Below, piece by piece: positions 23,621 to 36,030 of a stretch of 64,000 bases of DNA (the first letter of the stretch is position 1; each line of letters opens with the position of its first letter). The DNA comes from Nemophila menziesii (Eukaryota; Streptophyta; Magnoliopsida; Boraginales; Hydrophyllaceae): NCBI GenBank assembly GCA_029959085.1, contig JARWIR010000010.1, forward strand, positions 34,650,731 to 34,714,730. Direction: 5' to 3'. Under the pieces are notes generated by a model. That model did no database searches. It saw nothing but the letters and a program-made list of their open reading frames with translations, and was not told where the DNA came from. The position numbers were made by a program, and so were the translations under genes.

Positions 23621-24645
23621 GCTTATTATAAGTTTTAAGGTCTTCCTCCATAAGAGAGCAAGTTACTTATATTCACTTAGCATGTCAATGTATACGCCCT
23701 CAATCATAAGAAAAGAAATTAAGCCGGGTTCAAACCTTGACTCAATCCTACTTCTCTTACTCATCCTACGTTCATTCTCAGGAATACTACTAAGGCTTAA
23801 GAAAGTTTAAAGGGTGGGGGTAATTATCACTTATAGGCACGTCAGTGTTAAGCAAATATGTTATTAGCAGGCAAAGAGGATTTTACATCATTCGAATTTA
23901 TCAAAGGAAATAAGAATTAAACATGTTAGATTCATAAATAAAAATATTATCTAGCGATAAGAATCTATATGCAACACAACTCTTGGCATGTCCTATAAAA
24001 ATTGAATCTATGGTCTCGGGTCCGATGTTGACTTCCTAAAAGTCAGGTATCCTATCATGGACAACCTTCACTCCCAATACTTTTAATTATTTCAAGTAAG
24101 TGGGAAACTCTTTCACAACTCATAAAGGGTCGTGTCTAAGTTATCAAGGATACTATAGCTTCCCCCCACATCTATGCTTGGTAAACTTGAACTAATTAAT
24201 ATGGAATTCAACATTTCTTTAAGTGTTCCATTTTCCTTTCAGATTTTCCATTTTGTTTGGGGTGTATACTGGACACTAAGTTTAAGTTTTATTCCATTAA
24301 TCTTACAATATTTGTAGAGGGAATATGAACTACATACATTGCCCTTCTCGGACCTAAGCCTCTCTATTTTACTCTCAAGTCTACTTTCAGTCTCAACTTA
24401 ATATATACTTAAAACATTTGTTTAACTTTATCTTTAAATATTAAAAGGTAGAATAAATTTAACCTATAGTAGTCATCTACATGTTTTAATCACCAGTCTC
24501 ACCTTTTCTACTAGTGGTGTTTTAGAATTAGCTAAGTTGAAATGCACCGGTTCTCATAGTTGATCTTTCTAGTGGTCATGGATTACAAAGGTTTTTAGCA
24601 TGTTTGGACTCTACACATATTTGAAATTGAACAAAGTCATCAATA

Positions 24646-25169
24646 TTATGAATAAGGATCATCCATGATATTTTTTAACCTTTTGATAGTAAACCTGTTA
24701 AGTAGTCCTAATCTACTATGCCACACATATAAAGATACAACAATATTCACAGAGGCAGATGTATTCACTTTCATGATTATGGTTTTTAATATGAATAAAC
24801 CCCCCCCCCCCATTATAAAGGTACCCTTACCCAACATATTCATCAATTTAAAGTATAACTATTTCTCCCACCCTCAAAATTTAGTTTTGAGGCCACTTTG
24901 TCATGACAAGCTCTGGAAACTTGGAATTCTATATAGAGAGGGACCAAACAGAACAAAAATTATCTATAAGATATACTAGAAGTAAGTTGTAGAGGAAAAT
25001 TTCCTTTTTTGAGGATGACAGTAGTGGCTGAGTTTCCCATGTAAACACATTCTCCGTCAACCACTTCCACGAATTTCTTGATCAGGTTCTTGTTTGGGAA
25101 GTAGTGTTTGGATGCTTTGGTATTAAGAATCCATTCACTATTTTTATCCACTAGATCAACCTTAACCAT
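24646..25169 (-). pseudogene. Copia protease and GAG-pre-integrase remnants
   Basis: The protease at 25169-24960 has SEWILNTKASKHYFPNK, a mutated form of the W-x-L-D-T/S-G-A-S active-site loop, in which the catalytic aspartate is replaced by asparagine and glycine by lysine. GAG-pre-integrase at 24846-24646 has SLYVWHSRLGLLNRFTIKRL. Both are clearly Copia-type and inactive. Confidence 0.75.
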
Positions 25170-25235
25170 CAGAGCAATAGTTACCTTGTCGATCTTAGTC
25201 AGGTCAGCGACGGGCTTTGGTGGTTGACCATTTCT

Positions 25236-25600
25236 CTAGTCACACAAGGAGGTCTTGTGGCCTTCTTTCCCATAGTAATAGCATGAGCCTCTGGGCCTGT
25301 ATTTATTCATGTGACCAAAACTTACATCTAGATTAGTTTTAGAAATATTAGTATTAAAAGATAAATACTTATCCTTAAGGCAATTTACCTCTTCTAATTG
25401 CAAATGATTAATTAGCCGTTGAAGGATCATTACTTCTTGTAAAGTGTCTCCCAAATGATAGTTGCAGACTCATCCTTAGCCATCATATTTGAGAAATGGG
25501 TTCTTCATCTTGTTCAAAAACCGTCCTCTGGCAACCGAGTTACTATTCTTGAACTTGTCCTCAAGGGAAAAAATCCTTGCCAATTATTCTTCGGTGGCAG
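25236..25600 (-). pseudogene. Copia gag C-terminus with zinc knuckle
   Basis: A 72-codon open stretch ends with CYYYGKEGHKTSLC, a CX2CX4HX4C-like knuckle in which the second cysteine is tyrosine. Upstream frames are broken. Position and orientation fit the 5' end of the Copia element. Confidence 0.65.
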
Positions 25601-25689
25601 TTGCATTGTCAAGGTAAAAACTCCTTGAACACAAACAAATTAAGATAACAAACGTAGAGACGCATTAGAAGTTTTTGTACCCAATGTTT

Positions 25690-26780
25690 ACAGTTGGAAC
25701 AATTCCTGGATTTCAACTTTGACACGTCGGGAAGTGCTTTTGCATTCAAACGTGAAGGAACTGCGGAAAAATGAAAAATCGTTTTCGATAAGTGGTTTTA
25801 AGAAAAATATTTTTATATTTTTGGTAAGAACAAGAATATTGATTGATAAATGATAATCGCAAGAATGATATTAAAATACGATAAGAAATTACAACAAGTT
25901 ATACATAAATAAATAATGAATACAACCAATACATACAACGTAATCTAGAAAGTCTGAGTAATAGCGTGACATCTACAATCACTTCGTTAAAAATGATTTT
26001 CTGGTTTAGATACTATCCTCAAATGGTTTACTATTACTACTTTAATATCGGCTCAAAAACTTTTAGAGGGGGAGAGTGTTTTGAGCTTTCTTTTTGGGTA
26101 TGATGAAGACTTCTGGTATGGTTGGTGAGTTTGCAAATGACTTCAGCGTATCTTATATAGTAGTTTAGGAAGCTTAACAAATAGTTCACAATTATTACTA
26201 TCATAAAGAGTCCATCATAAAGCCAATTTTTTTTCTTTTATTTGATTCTTGGCATTAAAATTGGCGTAAACCTAAACGGTTCTCTCTAACAAATGGAATA
26301 ACGTTTTTGGACAAAGCTTGTAACTCCTTAGTCATAAGTGTGGGTTTTTTTGGTGGTTGAGGATAAAGCATTCCATGTTTGCTAGTTTTTGAACGTTTTG
26401 GATTGAGAATTCAAGGTTGGATGTTTTCTACAAAAGATGGTTTTGCCAAACGAGTATATAAGCTCCAGCTACAAAATATGTTTTTTTTAATTTTTAATTC
26501 CCCAAGACTCCAAAACTACCCACGACCATGCCATGCCTCACCCTCATCCCCAGTCAGTGTTAGGTTGGGCTAGTAGTGGTGGTGCACACGTGTGGGGTAT
26601 TTTCCTTACTCTTAATTTCTAGAGTTTTTTGTATTTTAAAAGGTATAGAAGGAGAAATAATATAAACTCTTGTTTTTCCCTTCCAATAGTGATGTGGTAC
26701 AAAAAATTCTTTTAGTCTTCTTCTTATCCAAGGGGTGATGAAATGGAAAATAATCTTTGGGTTTCTTATAATTTCCAACA
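25690..26780 (-). mobile_element. Copia-type LTR (5' LTR side)
   Basis: On the minus strand it starts TGTTGGAAATTATAAGAAACC at 26780. It has a TATA-like ACTATATAAGATA near 26160 and the pyrimidine-rich CTCTCCCCCTCTAAAAG downstream, then a T-rich end near 25800. A truncated relative is at 14890-15302. The end next to gag is not sharply defined, as no primer-binding site remains. Confidence 0.6.
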
Positions 26781-27854
26781 TAGAAAAAGGAGAGAAGGCA
26801 GTGGGAATTCAAGGACAACATTTCCAATTTTTTGAGTTAATTGCATTATAGAATTTAATATGATATAAAAATTGTTCTGTAGATCCTCATATTAAATAAA
26901 ATGTATCTGTCTCTATGACAAATTTTTAAGCAATTAATGTGTAAATTCATGTATTATACTACAATATAACATATATTATGTGCCAGAACAATGTTCCCCA
27001 AATCAAGGTAGGTCAGATACCCTAAAAACATTTAAAATCGACATTTTTATCCTCAACCCGTAGAAAGAAGTTAGAGAAATTTTGGCTTGGATCGAGCGAA
27101 GATTCGGATTATTATGGGTGTTAAAATAATATATTAAGGCTAAAAAAATAAACAAAATACTATACCCACCCTAATTCCAAAACCATTAATATAGGGGTTA
27201 AAAAAATTATGCCTTATATCCACCCAAGAAATACAAAACCCCAATCAACCTAAATTAAGTCTAATAGCCTCCCAATTCTAACAAAAGGATAATTTGGGAG
27301 TTGATTTCAAATTTTGGGTCTTCAATAGGTTTCTAATTTTGGAAAACTTAATTTTAAGAAACCAAATTCATAAATTTTTCTAGCCAGATGTGGAGAACCC
27401 AATTGCTAAACCCCCAATTAAAGAAAAGGTGATTTACTCGAAGAGTCCACAACCAATGATATTTTCCACAACAAGCCTAAATCATATTTACGTCGAAATG
27501 TGACTAATCTTTCCGTCGTTGCAGTCTACACGTGTCTACACCATAAACAATATCCAACCCATAAATAATTCAGTCGAATAAACAAGGTAACAAATTCAAC
27601 CTGTATATAACTTAATCGAATAAACAAGGTAATAAATTTATAACCTATTCTTGAAATTTACAACTAAAATCAAAGAATTTGATCAGATTCTTCACGCTCA
27701 ACTCAATTAACACTTGCACTAAATTGGGAAACTATTTTGGAGGAAAACAACAAGCAACAACGTGACGAACCCATAGAAATTTAAAAAACATATGTAGTTT
27801 TTTTCTTCTGAAAATCGTATCTCAGTAATCCTAGTTTGTCTGCAATATACATAT
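26781..27854. other. Intergenic, nothing recognised
   Basis: About 1.1 kb AT-rich sequence without open frames longer than 60 codons, LTR motifs or inverted repeats. It could be host intergenic DNA or very old repeat sequence. Confidence 0.45.
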
Positions 27855-27878
27855 GTTTTACATGGGTTGTATGCATAC

Positions 27879-28090
27879 TTTGGATGGGTTGTCTTTATAT
27901 TTTGCTTGGATTGTTTTCTGAAATTGGTGGGTTGGTTGTCTGTTTTGCATAGGTTGTGTACACAAATTGGTGGATTGTCTGAGTATTTTTCTGGGTCGTA
28001 TAAATAAATTGGTGGATTGGTTGACTGTTTTTTTAAGTTTTATGCACAATTGGAGGGGTTGTCTTTGTATTTTTCTTGGGATGTTTACGC
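27879..28090. repeat. 42/43-bp minisatellite, five units
   Basis: Five head-to-tail units start at 27879, 27921, 27964, 28006 and 28048, with lengths 42, 43, 42, 42 and 43 bp. Each carries an AAATTGGTGGATTG / TTTGGATGGGTTG type start and a TGTCTG...TTTT middle. A partial unit precedes at about 27858. The units are diverged, so the array is not freshly expanded. Confidence 0.85.
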
Positions 28091-28182
28091 AATACATGAA
28101 TATGAATCAGATACATAAAAAGGGAGGATTGTGTATCGCGGTGGTGGTGTTTGGTGGTGGTGTAGTTAATGACATGGGCATT

Positions 28183-29703
28183 TGATGTCTCCCTATTTGT
28201 GATAAATTAATCTAGGGTGGAGTAATCATTTTAGGTATTTATGGTCAATTAATAATCAATTTTCATTCATATTTCAATATTTTCCCATTTCTTGTATTTA
28301 TTCGATGAATTATTAATTTTAGAGCATATTTGTTTTAATTTGTGTGTTAATGTGAAGCTTTAAAAATATATGGAAATTAATTAGAAGCCAAATCAATGAT
28401 AAAGAGATAAGGAAAGAAGATATGGATGAAAATTGGAGATAAAAGGAAGTAGAGATAAGTAAATCTGAAATTCTGCAGCCACGTCCACTAAAGTAATTAT
28501 AACTCAAGATAGGATGGTAATATGGAGGATCTATCAAAAGGAAAAGTGTATATCTTTTTGACGGAGTCGTTTCTATATAAAGTAGACGAAAATCAGAGAA
28601 ATGTTGAAGAAGTTACGACCAAAACAAGACAACAGTTGTTTACCTTATCTCGTATATTTTAGGAAACGAAATTGATTTGGAAAATAAGTCCAATTGCTTG
28701 CCTTCTACTCCAAGAAATCCAAACTAGATATTCCTAAACACATATACATACACCCTTTAACTATTGTAAATATGTCCTTGCCTCCCACAATTAACCCGTA
28801 AGTTGATTCATCATTAGAAGTCATTCAAGAGAGCAAGTTTACAGTATGAATCTTTATTTTAGTTTATTTCTTTTTGGTATGAACTAATTTTTCATAGCTT
28901 GGGTTTTGCATATGTATCATCTATGAATTCTATTTTCTTCTATCTAAGTTTGTTTGGGAAAAACTGTTTAAAATTGATTATAGCTTCTTAACCATATATT
29001 TGTTTTATGTGCTTTGATTTATTGTCTGTCTTAATCTTGATCAAATTTGGGTTGTGCTAATAGTAGTTAAATGGTCACCTGGAAGGGGTGTCTAAATATT
29101 GAAACAACACATAAGCGTCTAGTGTGTGGTAGTGATCCAAAAGCGTTTGCCTAGCTAGATAGTCAATAGGGTTTGTTATTTCACCACCGATCATTGCGCA
29201 TGCCAGTCTCATCTAAGAACCTAGTGGCGTAGGAGCACCTTAGTTAAGTCCCAGCGTGATTGTGAGGTCGCAACTCTAGTCCACCCGGAAGGGGGTAGGT
29301 AGGATAATAGAATCCTGACTACTTATCTAAGAGCTATTATTACCCTTATTAACTAGTAGAAAAATTAGAAGGATTAGTGCATACTCGCAAAACCTGGGCT
29401 ATATTCTCTCATCTTATTCTTACATCTATTATTTTATTGTCTTTTATTTTATTTAGTCATTAATCTGATCTCTTCAATCATCATATTTATTTGTTTTTCC
29501 TGTCTTTTAATTATAAATTGCTACTTGAATTTATTTACCCATAAGCATAACACACTAAGTCTCTGTGGAATGAATCTTACTTACTAGTAAAACTTGCATA
29601 CGATCTCTGATACTTGATGTGAGTAACATGTTTAGTCTAGGGTGTTAGTGAATCATTATCCATATTTATTTATCATATTTTTATCACACCTTAGGCGACA
29701 CCA
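28183..29703 (+). mobile_element. LTR, subfamily C
   Basis: It starts TGATGTCTCCC and ends GGCGACACCA, 1521 bp. TATA-like CATATACATACACC near 28740 replaces the usual CTATAAATACACC. The CCACCCGGAAGG box lies near 29280, and the U5 block ACTTGCATACGATC near 29594. The left flank is GCATT and the right flank is a second, partial LTR, so no target duplication is seen. Confidence 0.85.
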
Positions 29704-30282
29704 TTGTCTAATTACTAAAATATCACATAAGCGTCTAGTATGAGGTAGTGATCTAGAAGGGCTTGCCTAAGTAGATAGTCATTAGGGTTTGATATTTAAC
29801 CACCGATCATTACGCAGGGTCCCCTTACCCCAAGTCCCATGGTAATTGTTAAGTCGCCACCTAAGTTTACCTGGAACGAAGTTAGGAGGAATATAGAATC
29901 CTGGCTACTTGTCTAAGAGTTTTAATCACCCTTATAAACTAGTAGAGGAAATAGAAGGATTAGTGTATACTAGAAAAACCTGAGCTATACTCTCTCATCT
30001 TATTCTTACATATTTATTTAGTTGTCTTTAGTTTTAATCAATAATTATTTCCTCAATCAATCATTCATATTTACTTTTCTTGTCTTTTAATTCATTGATC
30101 TAAATATTACTACGCTTTCTGTTAATCCATTCGTATAACACACTAAGTCCCTGAGAACGAATTTGAACTTATCATTAAAATTTGTGTACGACATGTGATA
30201 CTTGCAGTGAGTAACGTGGAATTTGGGTGTCATGTCCTTATTTATTTATCGTTACTTTATCACACTCTAGCCAACACCGGTA
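29704..30282 (+). mobile_element. Partial LTR (3' part) in tandem
   Basis: It starts mid-LTR with TGTCTAATTACTAAAATATC and runs to GCCAACACC. It aligns with about the last 600 bp of the LTR immediately before it, including the ACCTAAG...GGAAC box and the CCCTGAGAACGAA block. Direct abutment of a whole and a partial LTR suggests unequal recombination or a nested insertion followed by deletion. Confidence 0.75.
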
Positions 30283-30343
30283 CACTATATAAATAGTCAC
30301 CTATCTAGACCCAAAAGGTTAAGGTAGCAATAAGTTATTGATG

Positions 30344-30871
30344 TCTCCCTTTTTGTTCTAATTATATGACCTTGGGACACATATTTTTAGATGAATATTT
30401 GACTTATATGATAGACTTTTAGGCTTATTTCGTTATATTTCATTCTCTCTCCTTGGATTTATAATATTTCATTTTTAGAGCTTTTGGTACGTTAATTCGT
30501 TTTTTTTAGTGAAAATTTCTTCGGTCCATGGATGCTACGGAGCAGCAATACAAGTAGAGGAATAGAGAATTAAATTCCTAGATCGGGTGAAGAAGTCAAA
30601 GGCGAGAAAAGATTTTCGGAAGAATTGACTAGGAATGCTGCAAATTTGGAAGGCTTATATTAATTGCTGATTTTGAAATACTTAGACATAGATTCAACCT
30701 TTGGGTCGTGAAATAGAGACTATTCCTTATTGATTTAGGAAGCTTTAGAATCTGGAATGGGTCAATTTGGAGTTGATTCGAGGAAGTTACAGCCGTTTTA
30801 CTAAGGGTTGCACACCAGTTACGGGATTTAAATTAAAAGGTTGGAATTGGGCTTTTTAATATTTGACTTAA
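30344..30871 (+). mobile_element. Diverged LTR start, truncated
   Basis: TGATGTCTCCCTTTTTGTTC at its start and ATTTTTAGAGCTTTTGG further in match the LTR layout. The rest is unlike the other copies. It is cut off by element B at 30871. Confidence 0.5.
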
Positions 30872-33800
30872 TGGTGGGGGCAAAGGTGTGATAAATAATA
30901 GATAAATAAGATAATAATAAAGGACACACAACCTTGTCTACCACGATAAATTCACTGCAAGTATTACAGATCGTTTGCAAGTTTTAATAATAAGTCAAGT
31001 TCGTTCGTAGGGATTAAATCCGTGAGATCTACCTGTATTCAATAAGCGTAGATAAATTTAGATGTTGAGATAAAAAAATAAAAAGGTGAATCAAATATCT
31101 AATATGAAATAAACAAATACGGATACAAATAAATAAATATGAATGTAAGTCAGATAAATTAGGGTCACTAATTTGAGTCTATTACTAAGTTATTCTAATC
31201 TGGCACACATTGAGCATTATATATTAACCGGAATTCTAAATTCTACCTAACCCCCGTCAGAGTGGACTTAGGAGCAACCTCTCCACTACCAGGGATTCCT
31301 AAGTAATGATTGGTTATTAAATCAAACCTTTATGGCTATCTAGATAGGGTCACTACTAGACGATTATGTGGTGATGTCAATAACTAAGTCTTAAGATTGG
31401 CCAAATATAGGGTTGTAACAATAAGTCAAAACACATAATAACAATATACGCTGATGTCTCCTCATTTGTGATAGATTTATGTTAGGACGAGACATCATTT
31501 TTAGTGATTTAGAAGTCAAAATAGTCGATTTTCTTGAGAAATAGTGCACTTTCCTAATTTGAGTCTTGATTTAGTAAAATAATATTTTTAGAGCATATTG
31601 GGTTTAATTATTTATTTAGTGTGAAGTTTTAAAGATAATTATGGAGATTAATTAGAGTCCAAGTCAAAGACTACAAGATATGGAAAGAGATAAGTATGGA
31701 AATTGGAGATAAAGGAAAGAAAAGCTAAAAACATGGAAAAGGAAAACCTGCCTTAATCCTGAATTTCTGCACCTACGATCACAAATCAGCTTATATCTCA
31801 AACTCGGTGAAGAATTTGGAGAAACGGTCAAGAGCAAAGTTGAATATCTTTCCGAGACGAGGAATATAGTATATTCATACGCATCAAACGGACAAAAATT
31901 GAAGCTGTTAGGACCAAAAGAAAAACGGTCCTGATTGCATGTTTTTAGGGTTACGAATTTGAGTTGGGCTTGGAGTCCAATACTTAACTTCTCCTTCAAG
32001 AAAACGAATTAGGTCTTCTAAACACCTATAAATACACCCTTATATCACTTGTAAATCATCCTTTCTCATCCTTGCCTCATAGTAATTAGTTCTTAAGGTT
32101 TTATTCTTTCAGTTTATTGTAGAGAGCAAGATGATGTCTTTCATTATTTCTTTTAGTTTATTTCCTTCAGGTATGAACTAAACTTCCCATAGCTTGGGTT
32201 TTGCATCATGTATAATCTATGAATTCTAATTTCTTTCTATCTAAGTTTCTTTGGGAATTACATGTTTTAATCTGATATTAGCTTCTTACTTTGTATTTGT
32301 TTATGTGTTTTGATTTATTGTCTGTCCTAGAACTGATCACTCTGGGATTTTCTTAATTGTAATTAGATGGTCACCTTAACTGGGTGTCTAATTATTGAAA
32401 CACCACATAACGTCTAGTGTCGATATTAGTCCTGACAACACTGATTCTAACTAGATAGTTATTAGGGTATAATTTTAACACTATCACCATGTATGGAAAT
32501 TGATTGCTTAGGGCCTTGGTAGCGCTTGATAACCCTATTTGAACTAGCCTCGTGGTGTGTCTGTAGCCCCCTTAGTCGCTCTCAAGGTCTAAGGAATGGG
32601 AATTTAGAATCCTGACTAAGTATACAAGAGCTAATATTCTCCCTTATTAACTAGATCTAATAGAAAGAATTAGAAGGATTAGTGCATACTAGCAAAACCT
32701 AAGCTATACTTCTCATCTTATATTGTTCGTAGTTTATTTTATTGTAGTTTTAATTCTTAATCTCGAAATCTATTACTTTTATTTTCTGTCTTTTAATTAT
32801 TTACTTATTACTCGTTATTGCTACCCATTCGACTAGCACACTAAGTCCCTGAGAACGAACTCAGCTTATCAACTAAAACTTGCATACGTCCTGTAATACT
32901 TGCAGTACTGTGCCTGTCTAGGGTGAGAGTGCGTAGTTTTCTAGACTTAATTTTATCTTATTTTAATCACACCCTAGGCGACACCATACGCCAAGCTCAA
33001 ATCAATTAAAATAATAAATAGTATTAATGAATGTAGACAAAATAATAACCCAACAATTAAAAGTAAAACTTACAAAGTAAAAGCTTAAAAATATGGTGAA
33101 GCCACAAATCTATAACTAATTACCCTAAATATAGAGAAGGTGAGATGTAGAAGAGGAGTTTATCACTCTCCAACTTCTTGCTTCTTGTCTTCCTCTATAG
33201 GTCAGCTTGCTTCTTGGATGAATAGCTTGATACTAAGGATGAATAATCAATTAAAGGACTATACTATTATTTAAAACTGAGAAAATACAAGCAAGGACTA
33301 AACCTATACTTGGCACTGAGTAAGGACATCTTTACAATGGTTTAAGGGTGTATTTATAGGTGTTTAGGAAGACCTGATTCGTTTTCTTGGAGTAGCATAT
33401 AAGTATTGGACTCCTAGCCCAACTCAAATTCGTAACCCTAAAATCTAGAAAAGGTAAGATTCTGTTGCTGATTTGTATTGGCCGTAAGTCTTTCAATACT
33501 TATCCGTTTGACGCGTTCCAATAGTTAAAACTGATCGTCTCGGAAAGCTCTATAACTTTGCTTCAAATCATTCTTCCAAATTTCTAACCAATCTTGAGAT
33601 ATGAGCCATTTTGTGGTCCGTAGGTGTTGGAATTCAGATTTATTTGGCAACTTCATCTTTCCATATTCTAACTTTTGTTTCCTTATCTCCAATTTCCATG
33701 TATATCTTCTTTCCTATATGTATTAGAATTGACTTGACATCTAATTAATCTCCATATATATCTTTAAAGCTTCACAGTAAATAAATAATTAAACCCAATA

Positions 33801-33944
33801 TGATCTAAAAATAATAAATCATTAAATCAAGACTAGAAATAGGAAAGTGCACTATATCATGTGAAAATCGACTACTAGACTTCCTAAAACATTAAAAATG
33901 ATGTCTCCAACTAAGATTAAATCCTCACAAATGAGGAGACATCA
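30872..33944 (-). mobile_element. Element B 3' LTR, with nested solo LTR
   Basis: On the minus strand it runs from TGATGTCTCCTCATTTGTG (33944) to the end CCCCCACCA (30872). Without the nested LTR (31452-32986 and one 5-bp duplication) it is about 1533 bp. TATA-like CTATAAATACACCC lies near 33360-33345. It matches the B 5' LTR at 49252-50727 closely, including the atypical end CCCCCGCCA / CCCCCACCA where other LTRs have GGCGACACCA. Confidence 0.85.
31452..32986 (+). mobile_element. Solo LTR, A-like, nested in B 3' LTR
   Basis: It starts TGATGTCTCCTCATTTGTG and ends GGCGACACCA, 1535 bp, with the perfect 5-bp duplication TACGC at 31447-31451 and 32987-32991. TATA-like CTATAAATACACCC lies near 32026. 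The CTGAGAACGAACT and ACTTGCATACGTCCTG blocks near 32850-32890 are those of element A. It lies in the opposite orientation to its host LTR. Confidence 0.92.
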
Positions 33945-33958
33945 AGATCCCCAACTTA
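33945..33958 (-). other. Element B polypurine tract
   Basis: Sense-strand TAAGTTGGGGATCT directly before the 3' LTR. It is a slightly changed form of element A's TTTGAGTTGGGGGTCT. Confidence 0.75.
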
Positions 33959-35632
33959 AAGTGGTATCGTCCCGATACAATAAAGATAAAAACAAAGGGA
34001 AGTCTCTAAATACACACCTAGGTCAATTAAGCACAGAGAGAAGAAGATAGCAGAATATATAGAATAGACATAAAGCAACTACTCAGAAAATTTCATGTAA
34101 TAATATTTACAAACTACATACTTGTACACTTCTCATATCCACAGTCAACACGGTTTGAATTCAAGATTAGATTAGCTTTGCAATGTATGAAGGAGAGGAA
34201 CTTTACTCAGTTCACCAAGGAGGCTATAGATTGTTCATCGAACTTCACTAGTATCCAAAGATCCACTTAACTACTCTCTATTGGCTCAATCACTTCTAGA
34301 TTACATAGCAAAGAATCATAAGGTCTTTAAGGTTGTAATGTTGTCTTAGGGACGGTATGATAAGTATATTTGGATAATTTTAGAGTGAGCTTTTGGCTCT
34401 CTCCTCACTAGCTATCAACTAATCTTCCTAGAGCTTGAGTTACTCTCATAAAACATTTCTCACTCAACCCAATGATTTTCTCGATGCACAAATTAGCATC
34501 CCAAATAACCCAATTAAAGCATAAAGATGTTCACATAAAAATTCCACTTTGCCGGTCTAAATATATATATTCTTTTCAAATCAATTTTTTTTTCTTTTGT
34601 ATAGCTATGACTCTATTTTTTATGTTGATATATCACACTATTTTTTCATAGATTTTTTTCTTTTCTTTTCATGCTTTCATAGCTTTTTTTCATTTACTAT
34701 TACCCCGGAAAAGGGTTACAATATAAATCTGTGAATCATCACCATATATAGAGCACAATTAATAAGCTCAAAAATCCTAACCCAATAACAATTCCCATAA
34801 TGGTGGACCCACCACCCCAAACTCAAGCTCTAAAACAACTGTCTATGCATCACGATTCGAGTGCGGGTCATATAGAAAAGTCCTATAATCTAAAGGGATA
34901 TGTCTTATAATGTGGTTAAATAAGAAGGCTTTAGAAAGGCTAGAAGGGGCTGAGAAGGATATAAAATATTAAATCAAATAACCAGGTGAGAAAGTTAAAA
35001 GGCTTCAAGTGGCTTCAATATGAAAGAACTGCCTTAATCATTTTCTACACCATGCAGTTTCGTAATTCTCTTACCTTTAGTACGTTCATCAAATGGGTTT
35101 GTCAACTAGCTTGGATCTCACGGCCTACACACCACTCATGGCTCCCTGAGATCGAACATACTTTCTATCGCATTGCTAACTAATCTTTTACTATCAATAT
35201 GTGTTTTCCTGCAAATACTCAAATCATACAAAATAAAATAGCTCATAAACATACTACTTTCTATCATTAACTTATTGAGCTTATGCTTTCAAGCTATTAA
35301 ACACACTCTACATACATCTACTCCTTCAAAAAATTTAATTTTACCTAAAAAACACATAAAAATGGAGATGAGGGACAAACGAATCCCCACACCCCAAACT
35401 AAAAAATGAGTCGTGTCCCCACGACTCGAAAAGACTCAAAAATAAAATGAAAAATTTAAAATTTTACAAATATTGCACATAAAGAAATGGTAAGGAAGAA
35501 AGAAAACATACTCTTCGAGGCTATTGCCTCGCCTGATTAATACCCAGATTAGGGTGCAGTGCTTGCCTGTTATGTAATTTTCATGTATCACCGATTTCGC
35601 TTTCCCTTACATCCTCTTATGCTCCATTCCAG
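33959..35632 (-). other. Element B 3' noncoding region
   Basis: About 1.7 kb that aligns with 44883-46456 of element A in the same order: stem-loop and G-rich motif, CAGGAAAACACA block, CTTGAGTTTGGGGTGGTGGG, the AACCCTTT..CCCCGG / GGGGTAAT block and the ATCGGGACGATAC block before the polypurine tract. No long sense ORF is present. Retention of so much noncoding sequence in two families suggests a cis function such as packaging, RNA stability or priming. Confidence 0.75.
35408..35427 (-). other. Stem-loop after ORF3 (element B)
   Basis: Sense strand GAGTCGTGGGGACACGACTC: a perfect 8-bp stem closed by a GGGA loop. The element A counterpart at 44970-44989 has one T-to-G pairing at the position that is T-A here, so pairing is kept. 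Confidence 0.7.
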
Positions 35633-36030
35633 TCAATCAATCACTCTAGAAATCTCTTGTTTATCTTCTTCCAACTTTTCTCTCGAATACTCTCTCATGT
35701 GAAGGTGTTCATCCAGGAATATGTTGTTGTGGCAACAGCTACTAGCGTCCCAGAAGCTTTGTTCATCTTTGGTTAAAGGATGCTTGATTTGTAGAGGTTG
35801 TGGTGTCTTCCTTATGAAAGTTAAAACCTTTTTTCTCTTTGAATTTACCACAGCTAGCTTTGCTCTATTCTCTTGATCCGATTTACCTTGTAGTTATTCC
35901 CGAACTAGTACCTCTCTCAATTGAAATCTTCTTGATCTTACCCAATACCTTGCTTTGATTCTTCATATACCTTAATAATATCTTCGTTCTTTTCATCATC
36001 TCTTTTGACCCCCAACTCAAAGCTTTGAGC
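35633..36030 (-). pseudogene. Element B ORF3 remnant
   Basis: In the same position as element A's ORF3. The sense start ATGATGAAAAGAACGAAGAT (near 35993) resembles A's start region (MTNRTTIL type), then stops occur. A 72-codon open piece at 35851-35633 follows, and the tail rejoins A's sequence at GCGAGGCAATAGCCTCGA, which includes A's stop codon. Most of the conserved domain is missing, so ORF3 is lost in this copy. Confidence 0.6.

Larger units (their letters stand above)
21386..25650 (-). mobile_element. Decayed Ty1/Copia internal region
   Basis: The minus-strand order is gag zinc knuckle, protease, GAG-pre-integrase, (integrase), reverse transcriptase, RNase H. That is the Copia order, with integrase before RT. 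All domains are broken by stops and frame changes. A run of 12 C at 24800-24811 lies in the GAG-pre-integrase region. The primer-binding site is not recognisable. Confidence 0.75.

Noticed and set aside
27879..28090. CRISPR-like array
   Set aside because: Units are directly adjacent diverged repeats without unique spacers; the sequence is plant nuclear DNA.
27858..28097. Minus-strand ORF with a 14-residue repeat
   Set aside because: Product of the 42/43-bp minisatellite; unit lengths are not all multiples of three.
31664..31999. 111-codon minus-strand ORF
   Set aside because: Antisense to the U3 of the solo LTR; not present in its relatives.
34986..35183. 65-codon plus-strand ORF
   Set aside because: Antisense to the 3' noncoding region of element B; chance frame.
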